Part shown: positions 14,580 through 21,773 of the stretch, piece by piece | Layout of the letters: every line of letters begins with the position of its first letter | Numbering within the stretch: the stretch's first letter is position 1 | Assembly (NCBI GenBank): GCA_034429275.1 | Contig: DAOUFU010000204.1 | Coordinates: 1 to 23,232, forward strand | Source: DAOUFU01 sp034429275 | GTDB taxonomy: Bacteria; Chloroflexota; Anaerolineae; Aggregatilineales; Aggregatilineaceae | DNA: 23,232 nucleotides | Direction: 5' to 3' | The notes under the pieces: generated by a model | What the model saw: only the letters and a program-made list of their open reading frames with translations | Databases searched by the model: none | Told to the model about the DNA's origin: nothing | Program-made: the position numbers and the translations under genes

Positions 14580-15083
14580 ATGGTGGTCTCGATTCGTCCG
14601 GTAGAAGAACGCGATGAGGCGGCGATTGCGCGGCTGTGGGCGGCATTGGCGGCTTATCACGTGGCGCTTGATCCGCGCCTGCCGGATGCCGTGCCCGGCG
14701 CATCCGCCGATTATGCCGCGCGGCTTGTTGAACGGCGCGATGACCCCGATACACGGACTTTTGTTGCTGAGACTGATGGGCAGGTGATCGGGTACGTGTT
14801 GGGCGCGGTTGTGGACTTGCATCCCGACCTGTTCCAACACGTGGATGTGGGCTTCATCGCGGACATTTTTGTGGACCCAGGGTATCGCGGTCAGGGTGTG
14901 GCGCGGCGGCTGGTGATGGCGATCAATCAGTGGTTTGCCAGCGTGGGTGTCGATCATGTGGAATGGCAGGTCGCGGCAAAGAATGATGTGGGTCGCAAAT
15001 TTTGGGAGGCTGTTGGGGGGCAGCCGGTGATGGTGAGGATGCGGATGGAGCTGGCGGGTCAAGACCGGGAGAGCAGCGCATGA
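14580..15083 (+). CDS. GNAT-family N-acetyltransferase
   Basis: A 167-residue acetyltransferase. The N-terminal VSIRPVEERDEAAIARLWAA is a typical GNAT opening. The acetyl-CoA pyrophosphate loop is in IFVDPGYRGQGVARRLVMAI at about residues 98-117 (Q/RxxGxG/A signature), followed by the C-terminal strand KNDVGRKFWEAVGGQPV. The substrate (amine, antibiotic or protein) cannot be told. ATG 14580 follows GGAGCAAGG at 14562-14570; an upstream in-frame ATG would lie inside the T-box terminator region and is rejected. Its stop overlaps the next ATG by 4 nt. It is the first gene behind the Ile T-box, so its expression should rise when isoleucine is short. Confidence 0.88.
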   Translation: MVVSIRPVEERDEAAIARLWAALAAYHVALDPRLPDAVPGASADYAARLVERRDDPDTRTFVAETDGQVIGYVLGAVVDLHPDLFQHVDVGFIADIFVDPGYRGQGVARRLVMAINQWFASVGVDHVEWQVAAKNDVGRKFWEAVGGQPVMVRMRMELAGQDRESSA

Positions 15084-16051
15084 AAGGGCGCTGGCCAGTT
15101 GTGACTGTTCTGGCGGCGGCGGTGGCGGGCCTGGTGGTGCTTCAGGCCGTGTTTCCCGACCGCTCATGGACTCTTCGCGCCCAGTTGGGGTTGGTCTGGC
15201 TGGTGCTGGCGAGCCTGACTCCGGTGTTGGTGGCTCGCGCGCCTGAACAAGATCGCCCGCGCTTGTGGCTGGTGTTTGCCCCAGCCTTGGTTCTGATCGG
15301 CCTGGGAGTATTGGTGCCCGATTGGGCGCTGTTTTTCGCCGGGGGCGGCTTAGGATGGATTGTAGCGGCGCATGTGCTGCTGCGCGGGCGTACACAGATG
15401 GGATATCGCCTGGCCATTCGCCATTTGCGGCGCGGTGAATATGCAGAGGCGCTCGCTGCCATGCAGTCGCTTGTAGAGGCCGAGCCAAAAGACCCGGCTC
15501 ACCGCTGCTTCCGCGCGGAACTGTACCGCCTCGCCGGGGACCTGGACCATGCCGCCGGGGAATATCGGCAGGCGGTGCGGCTGGCCCCGGATTCGGCGGC
15601 GGGCTATGCCGGGCTGGCGGAGGTTTTCGCACAGCAAGGCCGATTTGACGAGGCACTTCCCCTGGCCCGGCAGGCTTATGAGTGCGATCCGAACCAATGG
15701 ACAGCGGCTTATACGTTGGGGTTGATCCTCGATCGGCTTGGGCAGGCGGCAGAAGCGGTGCATTGGCTGGAACAGGCACAGTCTGCCGGCATCCCGCATG
15801 GCCGCTACCGGCTGCTGACGCACCTGTGGCTGGCGCGTAACCATGCCCGCTTGGGTGAGCAGGAGGCTTCGCGCGCCCAGGTGAAAGCTTTGCGCAAACA
15901 GTCGCGCGGCCTGGAGGAGTGGCAAACGATACTATCCAGCGAGCAAGCGGCCCCGCTGCGCGCCCTTTTGGCGCAAGATGTTGCCCTGGCGCAGCGGTTG
16001 TGCGACGAGCCGCTCGAAGATGGCAATCTGGACAACCTGGAGGTCCTGTGA
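15080..16051 (+). CDS. Membrane protein with tetratricopeptide repeats
   Basis: A 323-residue protein with two parts. Residues about 6-95 hold three or four membrane helices (WPVVTVLAAAVAGLVVLQAV, LGLVWLVLASLTPVLVA, LVFAPALVLIGLGVLVPDW and FFAGGGLGWIVAAHVLL). From about 110 on, helical repeats of the TPR kind follow: GEYAEALAAMQSLVEAEPKD, LYRLAGDLDHAAGEYRQAV, GRFDEALPLARQAYECDP and LGQAAEAVHWLEQAQSAG. The repeats are probably cytoplasmic and bind another protein. No specific function is recognised. It is translationally coupled to the GNAT gene (ATGA overlap), and 154 nt separate it from the ileS start. All three are transcribed from the T-box promoter, as there is no terminator between them. 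Confidence 0.82.
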   Translation: MKGRWPVVTVLAAAVAGLVVLQAVFPDRSWTLRAQLGLVWLVLASLTPVLVARAPEQDRPRLWLVFAPALVLIGLGVLVPDWALFFAGGGLGWIVAAHVLLRGRTQMGYRLAIRHLRRGEYAEALAAMQSLVEAEPKDPAHRCFRAELYRLAGDLDHAAGEYRQAVRLAPDSAAGYAGLAEVFAQQGRFDEALPLARQAYECDPNQWTAAYTLGLILDRLGQAAEAVHWLEQAQSAGIPHGRYRLLTHLWLARNHARLGEQEASRAQVKALRKQSRGLEEWQTILSSEQAAPLRALLAQDVALAQRLCDEPLEDGNLDNLEVL

Positions 16052-16095
16052 AAGCGAACGAATGGGTAGGACAAGCAGCTAAGGGAGGTGGCAGC

Positions 16096-16143
16096 GTGGC
16101 ATCTGAGTACCGACAGCTTGTGCCACGTTTGATCGGTGAGTGA
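16096..16143 (+). CDS. Possible 15-residue leader peptide before ileS
   Basis: A GTG at 16096 lies 7 nt after a strong AAGGGAGG (16081-16088) and opens the 15-codon frame MASEYRQLVPRLIGE, ending TGA at 16141-16143. The stop overlaps a GTG (16140) in the ileS frame. The coding start can also fold: GTGGCA (16096-16101) pairs with TGCCAC about 19 nt later. No isoleucine run is present (one Ile codon). It may be a chance match; the ribosome binding site is the best support. Confidence 0.3.
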   Translation: MASEYRQLVPRLIGE

Positions 16144-16205
16144 GACGAACACCGATACACTTGCCTGGATTTTGCATGACCGGATTACATCCGTCAGGAG
16201 GCGGT

Positions 16206-19200
16206 ATGTTCCAACCTGTAACATCGAAAGTTGATATCGACGCGCTGGAAAAAGAACAGCTGGCGTTCTGGCGTGAGAAGAACGTCTTCCATCGGTCGAT
16301 GGAAGAGCGCAAAGGTGGCCCCACCTATGTGTTCTTTGAAGGACCGCCGACCGCAAACGGCAAGCCGGGAACGCATCACGTGCTGGCTCGCGCGTTCAAG
16401 GATATGTTCCCGCGCTACCACACCATGACCGGCAAATATGTGCTGCGCAAGGGTGGGTGGGATACCCACGGTTTGCCGGTCGAAATCGAGGTCGAGAAGG
16501 AACTCGGCTTCAAGCACAAACACGAGATCGAGGAATATGGCATCGCCCGGTACAACGAGAAATGCCGCGCCAGCGTGTTTCGCTACATCCAGGAATGGGA
16601 GCGGCTGACCGAACGCATCGCGTTCTGGGTAGATCTCGATGATGCGTATATCACCTACAAGAACGAGTATATCCAGAGCGTGTGGTGGATCTTGCGCCAG
16701 TTCTGGGACAAGGGACTGCTCTACCAGGGGTACAAAGTAGTCCCCTATTGCGCGCGTTGCGGCACACCGTTGAGCAGTCACGAAGTTGCGCAGGGATATA
16801 AAGAAGTGGCCGATCCCAGCGTGTTCGTGCGATTTGCCGTTCGAGGACAGCCGGGGACGTACTTCCTGGCCTGGACAACCACGCCCTGGACTCTGCCCGG
16901 CAATGCAGCGCTGGCCGCGAACCGCCGCGAAACCTATGTGGTGGTCGAAGGGCCGACCGACGATGGTATTGGAACCGAGCGGCTGATCCTGGGCAAGGCG
17001 CTGATGCATAAAGCGCTCAAGCACCCGGAAGCCTATACCGTGGTGCAGGAGATGAAAGGCGAAGACCTGCTGGGTATGCATTACGAGCCGCTGTTCTCGT
17101 TCCTGCCCATCGAACAGGACTATGCTTACGTCATCCATGGCGATTTCGTGAGCATGGAAGACGGTTCTGGCCTGGTGCACATCGCTCCTGCCTTCGGCCA
17201 GGACGACATGGAAGTCGGCCAGGCCAATAACCTGCCCACCATCCAGACTGTTGCTCCCGATGGCACCTTCATCGACGCGGTGACACCCTGGGCTGGCATG
17301 TGGGTGAAGAAGGCTGACCCGGAGATCAAGAAGAATCTCAAGGATCGCGGGTTGCTGTACAAAGCGGAGCAGTATATCCACAACTACCCGTTTTGCTGGC
17401 GCTGCGATACGCCGCTGCTCTACTACGCGCGCGAGACGTGGTATGTTCGTGCGACCGCCTACCGCGAGAAGATGATCGAGTTGAACAACACGATCAACTG
17501 GGTGCCCGAACATATCAAAACCGGGCGCTTCGGCAACTGGCTGGAAGAACTGCGCGATTGGGCGCTGGGCCGCGAACGTTACTGGGGTACGCCGCTTCCG
17601 GTGTGGCGATGTGATAACCCGGAGTGCGATCACATGCACTGCATTGGCGGCGTCGGCGAGCTTGAGGCTCTCAGCGGACGTGACCTTTCGGATCTGGACC
17701 TGCATCGGCCTTATGTGGACGAGGTCACATTCCCATGCCCGAAGTGTGGCCAGGGCACTATGCGTCGTGTGCCGGAACTGATCGATGTGTGGTTCGACAG
17801 TGGCGCGATGGGTGTTGCCCAATGGGGCTACCCGTATGCCAATCAAGAGATGTTCAAGCAGCAGTTCCCAGCGGACTACATCTGCGAGGCGGTCGATCAG
17901 ACACGCGGCTGGTTTTACAGTCAGCACGCTATCGCGGCGATGTTGTTCGAGAGTGTCAACTTCAAAAACGTGATCTGCCTGGGCCACATTCTCGACGAAA
18001 ACGGCCAGAAGATGTCCAAGAGTAAGGGGAATGTGGTCGAACCCTGGAGCGTGCTGGATAAGTATGGAGCGGACGCGTTCCGCTGGTACATGTACACAGC
18101 AGGGCCGCCCGGCGAACCACGCCGCTTCTCACTCGAATTGGTCGGTGATGTGGTACGCAGCTTCTACCTGATGCTGTGGAATGTCTACAGCTTTTTCGTG
18201 ACGTATGCGAACCTGGACCAGTTCGATCCAACTCTGCCGCCCATCCCTCTGGCCGATCGCGATCCGCTGGATCGCTGGATACTGAGCGAGCTTCACAGCC
18301 TGGTGCGCGATGTCACCGAGGCATACGAGCAGTATGACGTGCCGCGCGCGACACGTCCCATCGAGGAGTTTGTGGACAGCCTGAGCAACTGGTATCTGCG
18401 CCGGTCGCGCCGTCGATTCTGGAAGGCCGAAAGCGATGTGGATCAACTGGCAGCCTTCCAGACCCTGTACGAGAGTCTGGTCATGGTCGCCAAATTGCTC
18501 GCACCGAGTATGCCGTTCCTCTCGGAGGCGATGTACCGCAACCTGGTTGTGACGGCTGATCCGGGCGCGCCGGAGAGTGTGCACCTGGCGATGTGGCCTG
18601 CCTGGGATGCCTCGCGGATCGATGAAAAGGTCATGGCGGACATGCGCCTGGCAAAGAAGTTGGTCAGCCTGGGGCACGCGGCGCGCAACTCGGCTAATCT
18701 CAAGGTGCGCCAACCGCTTGCTGAGGCCGTTTTTGTGGTACGCTCTGCTGACGAAGCCGCTACCGTCCGGGCGCTGGCCGGGATAGTAGCCGAAGACCTG
18801 AACGTCACAACGGTGCGCGTGGTCGAAGCTGCCGACCAGATGGTCTCTTACAGTCTCAACCCGCTTCCGCAGGTGCTGGGGCGTGCGCTGAAGGGAGATT
18901 TCCCGGCGGTGCAGAAAGCGCTGAGGGAAGGCGCTCCGGCGGATGTCGAACGGTGGGCAAGGGCGCTGTTGGCCGGGCAAACGATCACCGTTGAGGTCGG
19001 CGGCAAAACGTTTGAGGTCACGCCGGACCAGTGCGAAGTGATCCGGAGCGCTGCGGAGGGATATGCAGTAGCCGAGGATTATGGTTATGTGGCGGCGCTG
19101 GCAACACAGCTGACCGAAGACCTGATCCATGAAGGTCTTGCGCGTGAATTTGTGCGGCGGGTGCAAACGCTGCGCAAAGAGGCCGATTTCGACATCAGCG

Positions 19201-19388
19201 ACAGGATCGTAGGGACGTACCAGGCCAGCGAGCGGCTGGGTGCGGCGGTGCAGACATTCGCCGCCTACATCCAGCGGGAAACCCTGGCCGAGGTGATGTC
19301 TGAGGGTGCGCCGGAGGATGGCGCAACGACTGACTCCTACGAGTTCGATGGTGAATCCGTCACCATCGGCGTGCGGCGCATATCCTGA
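16206..19388 (+). CDS. ileS: Isoleucyl-tRNA synthetase, type 2, with GTHH signature
   Basis: A 1060-residue class I synthetase that charges tRNA-Ile in the cytoplasm. The catalytic domain begins PTANGKPGTHHVLARAFKD. The usual HIGH motif reads G55-T56-H57-H58, so its first and third positions are exchanged. GGWDTHGLPVEIEVEKELG follows. The editing (CP1) domain shows TWTTTPWTLPGN and HIAPAFGQDDMEV. FCWRCDTPLLYYARETWYVR and WFDSGAMGVAQWG mark the long (IleS2-like) type. Cysteines in CDNPECDHMHC and CPKCG may bind zinc. KMSKS is at residues 602-606. The anticodon domain and a C-terminal extension complete it. ATG 16206 is chosen for its GGAGG (16197-16201) and the family-like MFQPVTSKVD start. 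It is last in the T-box operon. Confidence 0.96.
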   Translation: MFQPVTSKVDIDALEKEQLAFWREKNVFHRSMEERKGGPTYVFFEGPPTANGKPGTHHVLARAFKDMFPRYHTMTGKYVLRKGGWDTHGLPVEIEVEKELGFKHKHEIEEYGIARYNEKCRASVFRYIQEWERLTERIAFWVDLDDAYITYKNEYIQSVWWILRQFWDKGLLYQGYKVVPYCARCGTPLSSHEVAQGYKEVADPSVFVRFAVRGQPGTYFLAWTTTPWTLPGNAALAANRRETYVVVEGPTDDGIGTERLILGKALMHKALKHPEAYTVVQEMKGEDLLGMHYEPLFSFLPIEQDYAYVIHGDFVSMEDGSGLVHIAPAFGQDDMEVGQANNLPTIQTVAPDGTFIDAVTPWAGMWVKKADPEIKKNLKDRGLLYKAEQYIHNYPFCWRCDTPLLYYARETWYVRATAYREKMIELNNTINWVPEHIKTGRFGNWLEELRDWALGRERYWGTPLPVWRCDNPECDHMHCIGGVGELEALSGRDLSDLDLHRPYVDEVTFPCPKCGQGTMRRVPELIDVWFDSGAMGVAQWGYPYANQEMFKQQFPADYICEAVDQTRGWFYSQHAIAAMLFESVNFKNVICLGHILDENGQKMSKSKGNVVEPWSVLDKYGADAFRWYMYTAGPPGEPRRFSLELVGDVVRSFYLMLWNVYSFFVTYANLDQFDPTLPPIPLADRDPLDRWILSELHSLVRDVTEAYEQYDVPRATRPIEEFVDSLSNWYLRRSRRRFWKAESDVDQLAAFQTLYESLVMVAKLLAPSMPFLSEAMYRNLVVTADPGAPESVHLAMWPAWDASRIDEKVMADMRLAKKLVSLGHAARNSANLKVRQPLAEAVFVVRSADEAATVRALAGIVAEDLNVTTVRVVEAADQMVSYSLNPLPQVLGRALKGDFPAVQKALREGAPADVERWARALLAGQTITVEVGGKTFEVTPDQCEVIRSAAEGYAVAEDYGYVAALATQLTEDLIHEGLAREFVRRVQTLRKEADFDISDRIVGTYQASERLGAAVQTFAAYIQRETLAEVMSEGAPEDGATTDSYEFDGESVTIGVRRIS

Positions 19389-19412
19389 CAGGGTATTGAC
19401 CGATGTGAACAT

Positions 19413-19441
19413 GGGGCGAGCCGCCGGGTTCGCCCCTTTTT
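19413..19441 (+). terminator. Intrinsic terminator after ileS
   Basis: The stem GGGGCGAGCC / GGTTCGCCCC (one mismatch-wobble) with a GCCG loop, then TTTTT at 19437-19441. It lies 24 nt after the ileS stop. Confidence 0.87.
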
Positions 19442-19456
19442 ACTGGTCCCAAGAGA

Positions 19457-19465
19457 TGGTAAAAT
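19457..19465 (+). promoter_or_regulatory. Extended -10 promoter of the DksA/TraR-lspA pair
   Basis: TGGTAAAAT with TG at 19457-19458 and TAAAAT at 19460-19465. There is no good -35; the T tract of the preceding terminator occupies that position. The start would be near 19472, about 48 nt before ATG 19520. Confidence 0.5.
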
Positions 19466-19519
19466 CGGGCTGGTGTGCCGATCTCCGGCCCATAGAAAAT
19501 CAACGAGGGTGTAGGCTTC

Positions 19520-19879
19520 ATGGTCACGACCAAAGACGAACTGTACAGCCTCTTGCAGGAACTTCGCAGCACTTATCAGGATAAGGTTGCGCAGATGCAA
19601 GATGCAGCCACGCTGGACATCACCGGGACGGGGTATTCTAATCACCAGGCCGATGATGCGACCATGGTGTACGATCAGACGGTGAGCGCTTCGACATTTC
19701 GTAGTGTCCAGACTCGGTTGCGCCAGATTGAGGACGCAATCGGGCGATATGAAGCCGGGACCTATGGCATCTGTGATAGCTGTGGCCGCGAAATCGACAT
19801 TGCACGCCTCGAAGCGATTCCGTATACCGAGTTGTGCCTGCGCTGTGCCGAAACCCGTGACTATAATGCCGGAATTTAG
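19520..19879 (+). CDS. TraR/DksA-family zinc finger protein
   Basis: A 119-residue protein of the TraR/DksA C4 family. The N-terminal ~75 residues are a helical coiled-coil-like segment (DELYSLLQELRSTYQDKVAQ and TFRSVQTRLRQIEDAIGRYE). The zinc finger is at about 82-110 with Cys85, Cys88, Cys106 and Cys109 (YGICDSCGREIDIARLEAIP, then LCLRC). True DksA binds RNA polymerase's secondary channel and aids ppGpp responses. The coiled-coil tip acidic pair is not certain here (QADDAT), so a DksA-like role is a guess, and general stress-type relatives such as YteA are equally possible. The ATG follows GAGGGTGTAGG. It overlaps or abuts lspA, suggesting one transcript. Confidence 0.87.
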   Translation: MVTTKDELYSLLQELRSTYQDKVAQMQDAATLDITGTGYSNHQADDATMVYDQTVSASTFRSVQTRLRQIEDAIGRYEAGTYGICDSCGREIDIARLEAIPYTELCLRCAETRDYNAGI

Positions 19880-19880
19880 C

Positions 19881-20459
19881 GTGAGCGAGCAGCCAATGAT
19901 CGAGGCACGGGTCGGGCCTGCGCCTGCCGCGACCAGCCAGCCTACTGCGACCTGGAAACACTGGGTGGCTTTGGTCGGTGTCGCGTTAGGGGCGATCCTG
20001 GTGGACCAGGCGACCAAAGCCTATGCATCAGCTCACCTCGCGCTGTACGAGTCGTGGATGCCGCTAGATTTCCTGCGACCCGTGTTCAAGTTCACCCTGA
20101 CGCATAACACCGGGGTCGCATTTGGGATGTTTCCCGAAGGCGGCTGGTTATTCCTGGTCATTCCGCCAGTTGCTGCTGCCGTGATCGTGTATTACTACCG
20201 TCAGCTTGCACCCAATGGCTGGCTGGTACGGCTGGCGCTGGGGTTGCAGCTTGCAGGTGCATTGGGCAACTTCATCGACCGGGTGCGACAAGGCTACGTG
20301 GTTGATTTTTTCCACGTGACTCATTGGCCGGTATTCAATGTGGCGGATAGCTGCATCGTGGTTGGGGTGGGTCTGTTGCTGGCCAAGATGATCTATGACG
20401 ACTGGCAGGCAAGCCGTTCCTCTCGCAAGTCTGCCGAATCAGAACCGGGCGATTCCTGA
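19881..20459 (+). CDS. lspA: Lipoprotein signal peptidase (signal peptidase II)
   Basis: A 192-residue integral membrane aspartic peptidase that removes signal peptides from diacylglyceryl-modified prolipoproteins. Four membrane helices are visible: WVALVGVALGAILVDQATKA, GWLFLVIPPVAAAVIVYYY, LALGLQLAGALGN and VADSCIVVGVGLLLAKMI. Family motifs are NTGVAFGMF (76-84), GNFIDRVRQGYVVDF with catalytic Asp133, and FNVADS with catalytic Asp156. The start is uncertain: GTG 19881 just after the upstream stop, ATG 19866 overlapping it, or ATG 19896 all keep the first helix, and none has a strong ribosome binding site. The gene follows the zinc-finger gene directly, so translation may be coupled. A bidirectional terminator follows. 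The polar C-terminal tail is unremarkable. Confidence 0.95.
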   Translation: MSEQPMIEARVGPAPAATSQPTATWKHWVALVGVALGAILVDQATKAYASAHLALYESWMPLDFLRPVFKFTLTHNTGVAFGMFPEGGWLFLVIPPVAAAVIVYYYRQLAPNGWLVRLALGLQLAGALGNFIDRVRQGYVVDFFHVTHWPVFNVADSCIVVGVGLLLAKMIYDDWQASRSSRKSAESEPGDS

Positions 20460-20493
20460 CGGGAGCATTTTGAGCAGGGTTCGGGCCAAAAAG

Positions 20494-20530
20494 AAAAAAA
20501 ACAGGCGATCATACGACCGCCTGTTTTTTC
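20494..20530. terminator. Bidirectional intrinsic terminator between lspA and the aldo/keto reductase gene
   Basis: CAGGCG (20502-20507) pairs with CGCCTG (20518-20523). An A tract (20494-20501) and a T tract (20524-20529) flank the stem, so either strand ends in U's. It serves the two convergent genes. Confidence 0.88.
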
Positions 20531-20552
20531 GTTTGGCAGATTTGCAGGTTGG

Positions 20553-21524
20553 TTACCAGGCGTAGGCTTCGGGAGCCGCACCGCCGGGGCCGGGCCAGAT
20601 TTCATCCAGCTTCTTGAGCGATTCCTCGCTCAGTTTGATTTCCAGTGCCCGCAGGCTGCCGGTAAGCTGATCCAGCGTGCGCGGGCCAATGATCGGCGCG
20701 GTAACAGCGGGCTGGTGCAGCAGCCATGCCAGCGCAACATCGGCAGGGTGCTCACCCAGGGCCTTGCAGAATGCCTCATACTGCTCGATCTGGGACCGCT
20801 TTTTCTCGATGCGCTTCTGGATGTCCTCAGAGGCGCGGCGACCCTCTTCGATTTTCTGCAGCACACCGCCCAACAACCCACCATCCAGCGGACTCCAGGG
20901 AATCACACCGACGCCATAAGCCTGGCTGGCAGGCAGGACCTCAAGTTCGACCATACGGGCTGCGAGGTTGTAGAGGCTCTGTTCAGAGACCAAGCCCATA
21001 AAGTTGCGTCGTTTGGCAGCTTCGTTGGCCTGCACGATGTGCCAGCCCGCGAAGTTGCTGCTGCCCACATAGAGCACTTTGCCCTGCTGCACGAGGACTT
21101 CCATCGCCTGCCAGATTTCATCCCAGGGGGCATCGCGGTAGACGTGATGCATCTGGTAGAGATCGATGTAGTCGGTTTTGAGGCGCTTGAGACTATCTTC
21201 ACAGGCGCGCATGATGTGCAGGGCCGAGAGCTTCGATTCATTGGGCCAATCACCCATCACACCGTAAACCTTAGTCGCCAGAACGACCTTTTCGCGGCGA
21301 CCCCCGCCTTGTGCCCACCAGCGACCAATGATCTGTTCGGTGACCCCTTCACCCTTCTTCCAGCCGTAAACATTGGCGGTGTCGAAGAAGTTGATGCCCA
21401 GATCGAGCGCCTTGTCCATGATGGTGTAGCTGTCGGCTTCGGTCGTCTGAGGGCCGAAGTTCATGGTGCCGAGGCACAATCTACTGACCAATAAGCCGGT
21501 GCGGCCTAAGTGAGTATACTCCAT
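20553..21524 (-). CDS. Aldo/keto reductase family oxidoreductase
   Basis: A 323-residue NADPH-dependent reductase with the (beta/alpha)8 fold. It opens MEYTHLGRTGLLVSRLCLGT, typical of bacterial Mgs/YghZ-type members and potassium-channel beta-like AKRs. The catalytic tetrad can be placed as Asp48 (FFDTANVYG), Tyr53, Lys85 (LATKVYG) and His126 (LYQMHHV). Late motifs VYRDAPWDEIWQAMEVLVQQ, YVGSSNFAGWHIVQ and VTAPIIGPRTLDQL are family marks, the last near the cofactor phosphate site. Substrate is unknown; relatives reduce methylglyoxal or other aldehydes. ATG 21524 has GGAGGA (21537-21532) 7 nt upstream; a longer in-frame start at 21698 is rejected. It is divergent from hutU, with 249 nt between. 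Confidence 0.92.
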   Translation of the reverse strand: MEYTHLGRTGLLVSRLCLGTMNFGPQTTEADSYTIMDKALDLGINFFDTANVYGWKKGEGVTEQIIGRWWAQGGGRREKVVLATKVYGVMGDWPNESKLSALHIMRACEDSLKRLKTDYIDLYQMHHVYRDAPWDEIWQAMEVLVQQGKVLYVGSSNFAGWHIVQANEAAKRRNFMGLVSEQSLYNLAARMVELEVLPASQAYGVGVIPWSPLDGGLLGGVLQKIEEGRRASEDIQKRIEKKRSQIEQYEAFCKALGEHPADVALAWLLHQPAVTAPIIGPRTLDQLTGSLRALEIKLSEESLKKLDEIWPGPGGAAPEAYAW

Positions 21525-21773
21525 CGATTTTTCCTCCAAGCGTGATGATGTAGGGTTTTGATATGGAATGCGAGCTATCTTTTTGGGCAGACGAGTCAAC
21601 CGTGCAGCCCGTGCCCCATCTTTGATTATGGCAACAACCGGGCGATGATGCCCAACCGGATGAATGGTTGGTTCACCTGGCGCGGTACATTCCCGCACTC
21701 GGTGCTAGAATACAGACAGAAGACAAGGCGTTGAGCTTGTTGGCGTAAAAAGAATTTGTGGGAGCAGCTGGCG
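21525..21773. other. Divergent intergenic region, aldo/keto reductase and hutU
   Basis: A 249-nt spacer. Besides the hutU -10 at 21703-21711 I see a weak minus-strand candidate, TTGACT (21599-21594), 16 nt, TAGCTC (21577-21572), for the reductase. No hairpin or inverted repeat I would trust as an operator is present. Confidence 0.4.
21703..21711 (+). promoter_or_regulatory. Extended -10 promoter of hutU
   Basis: TGCTAGAAT, with TG at 21703-21704 and TAGAAT at 21706-21711. No -35 is evident. The start would be near 21718, giving a leader of about 56 nt before ATG 21774. Confidence 0.45.

Noticed and set aside
13630..14754. 374-codon minus-strand frame over sucD and the T-box
   Set aside because: It crosses a gene end, the T-box leader and another gene start on the other strand, with no protein-like motif.
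14577..16160. 527-codon minus-strand frame opposite the GNAT and TPR genes
   Set aside because: Proline- and arginine-rich translation with no family resemblance; shadow of the plus-strand genes.
16060..16160. Possible second T-box before ileS (AAGGGAGGTGG and GAGTA present)
   Set aside because: No TGGN-ACCGCG element, no specifier stem and no terminator; the motifs are in the wrong order.
16194..17987. 597-codon open frame on the minus strand opposite ileS
   Set aside because: It mirrors a highly conserved IleRS coding region, has no recognisable domain or ribosome binding site, and long antisense frames are common in GC-rich genes.
18129..19412. 427-codon minus-strand frame opposite the ileS 3' half
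   Set aside because: Shadow of ileS; no plausible start signal or domain.
20715..21494. 259-codon plus-strand frame opposite the aldo/keto reductase
   Set aside because: The minus-strand protein has all the family motifs; the plus-strand translation has none.
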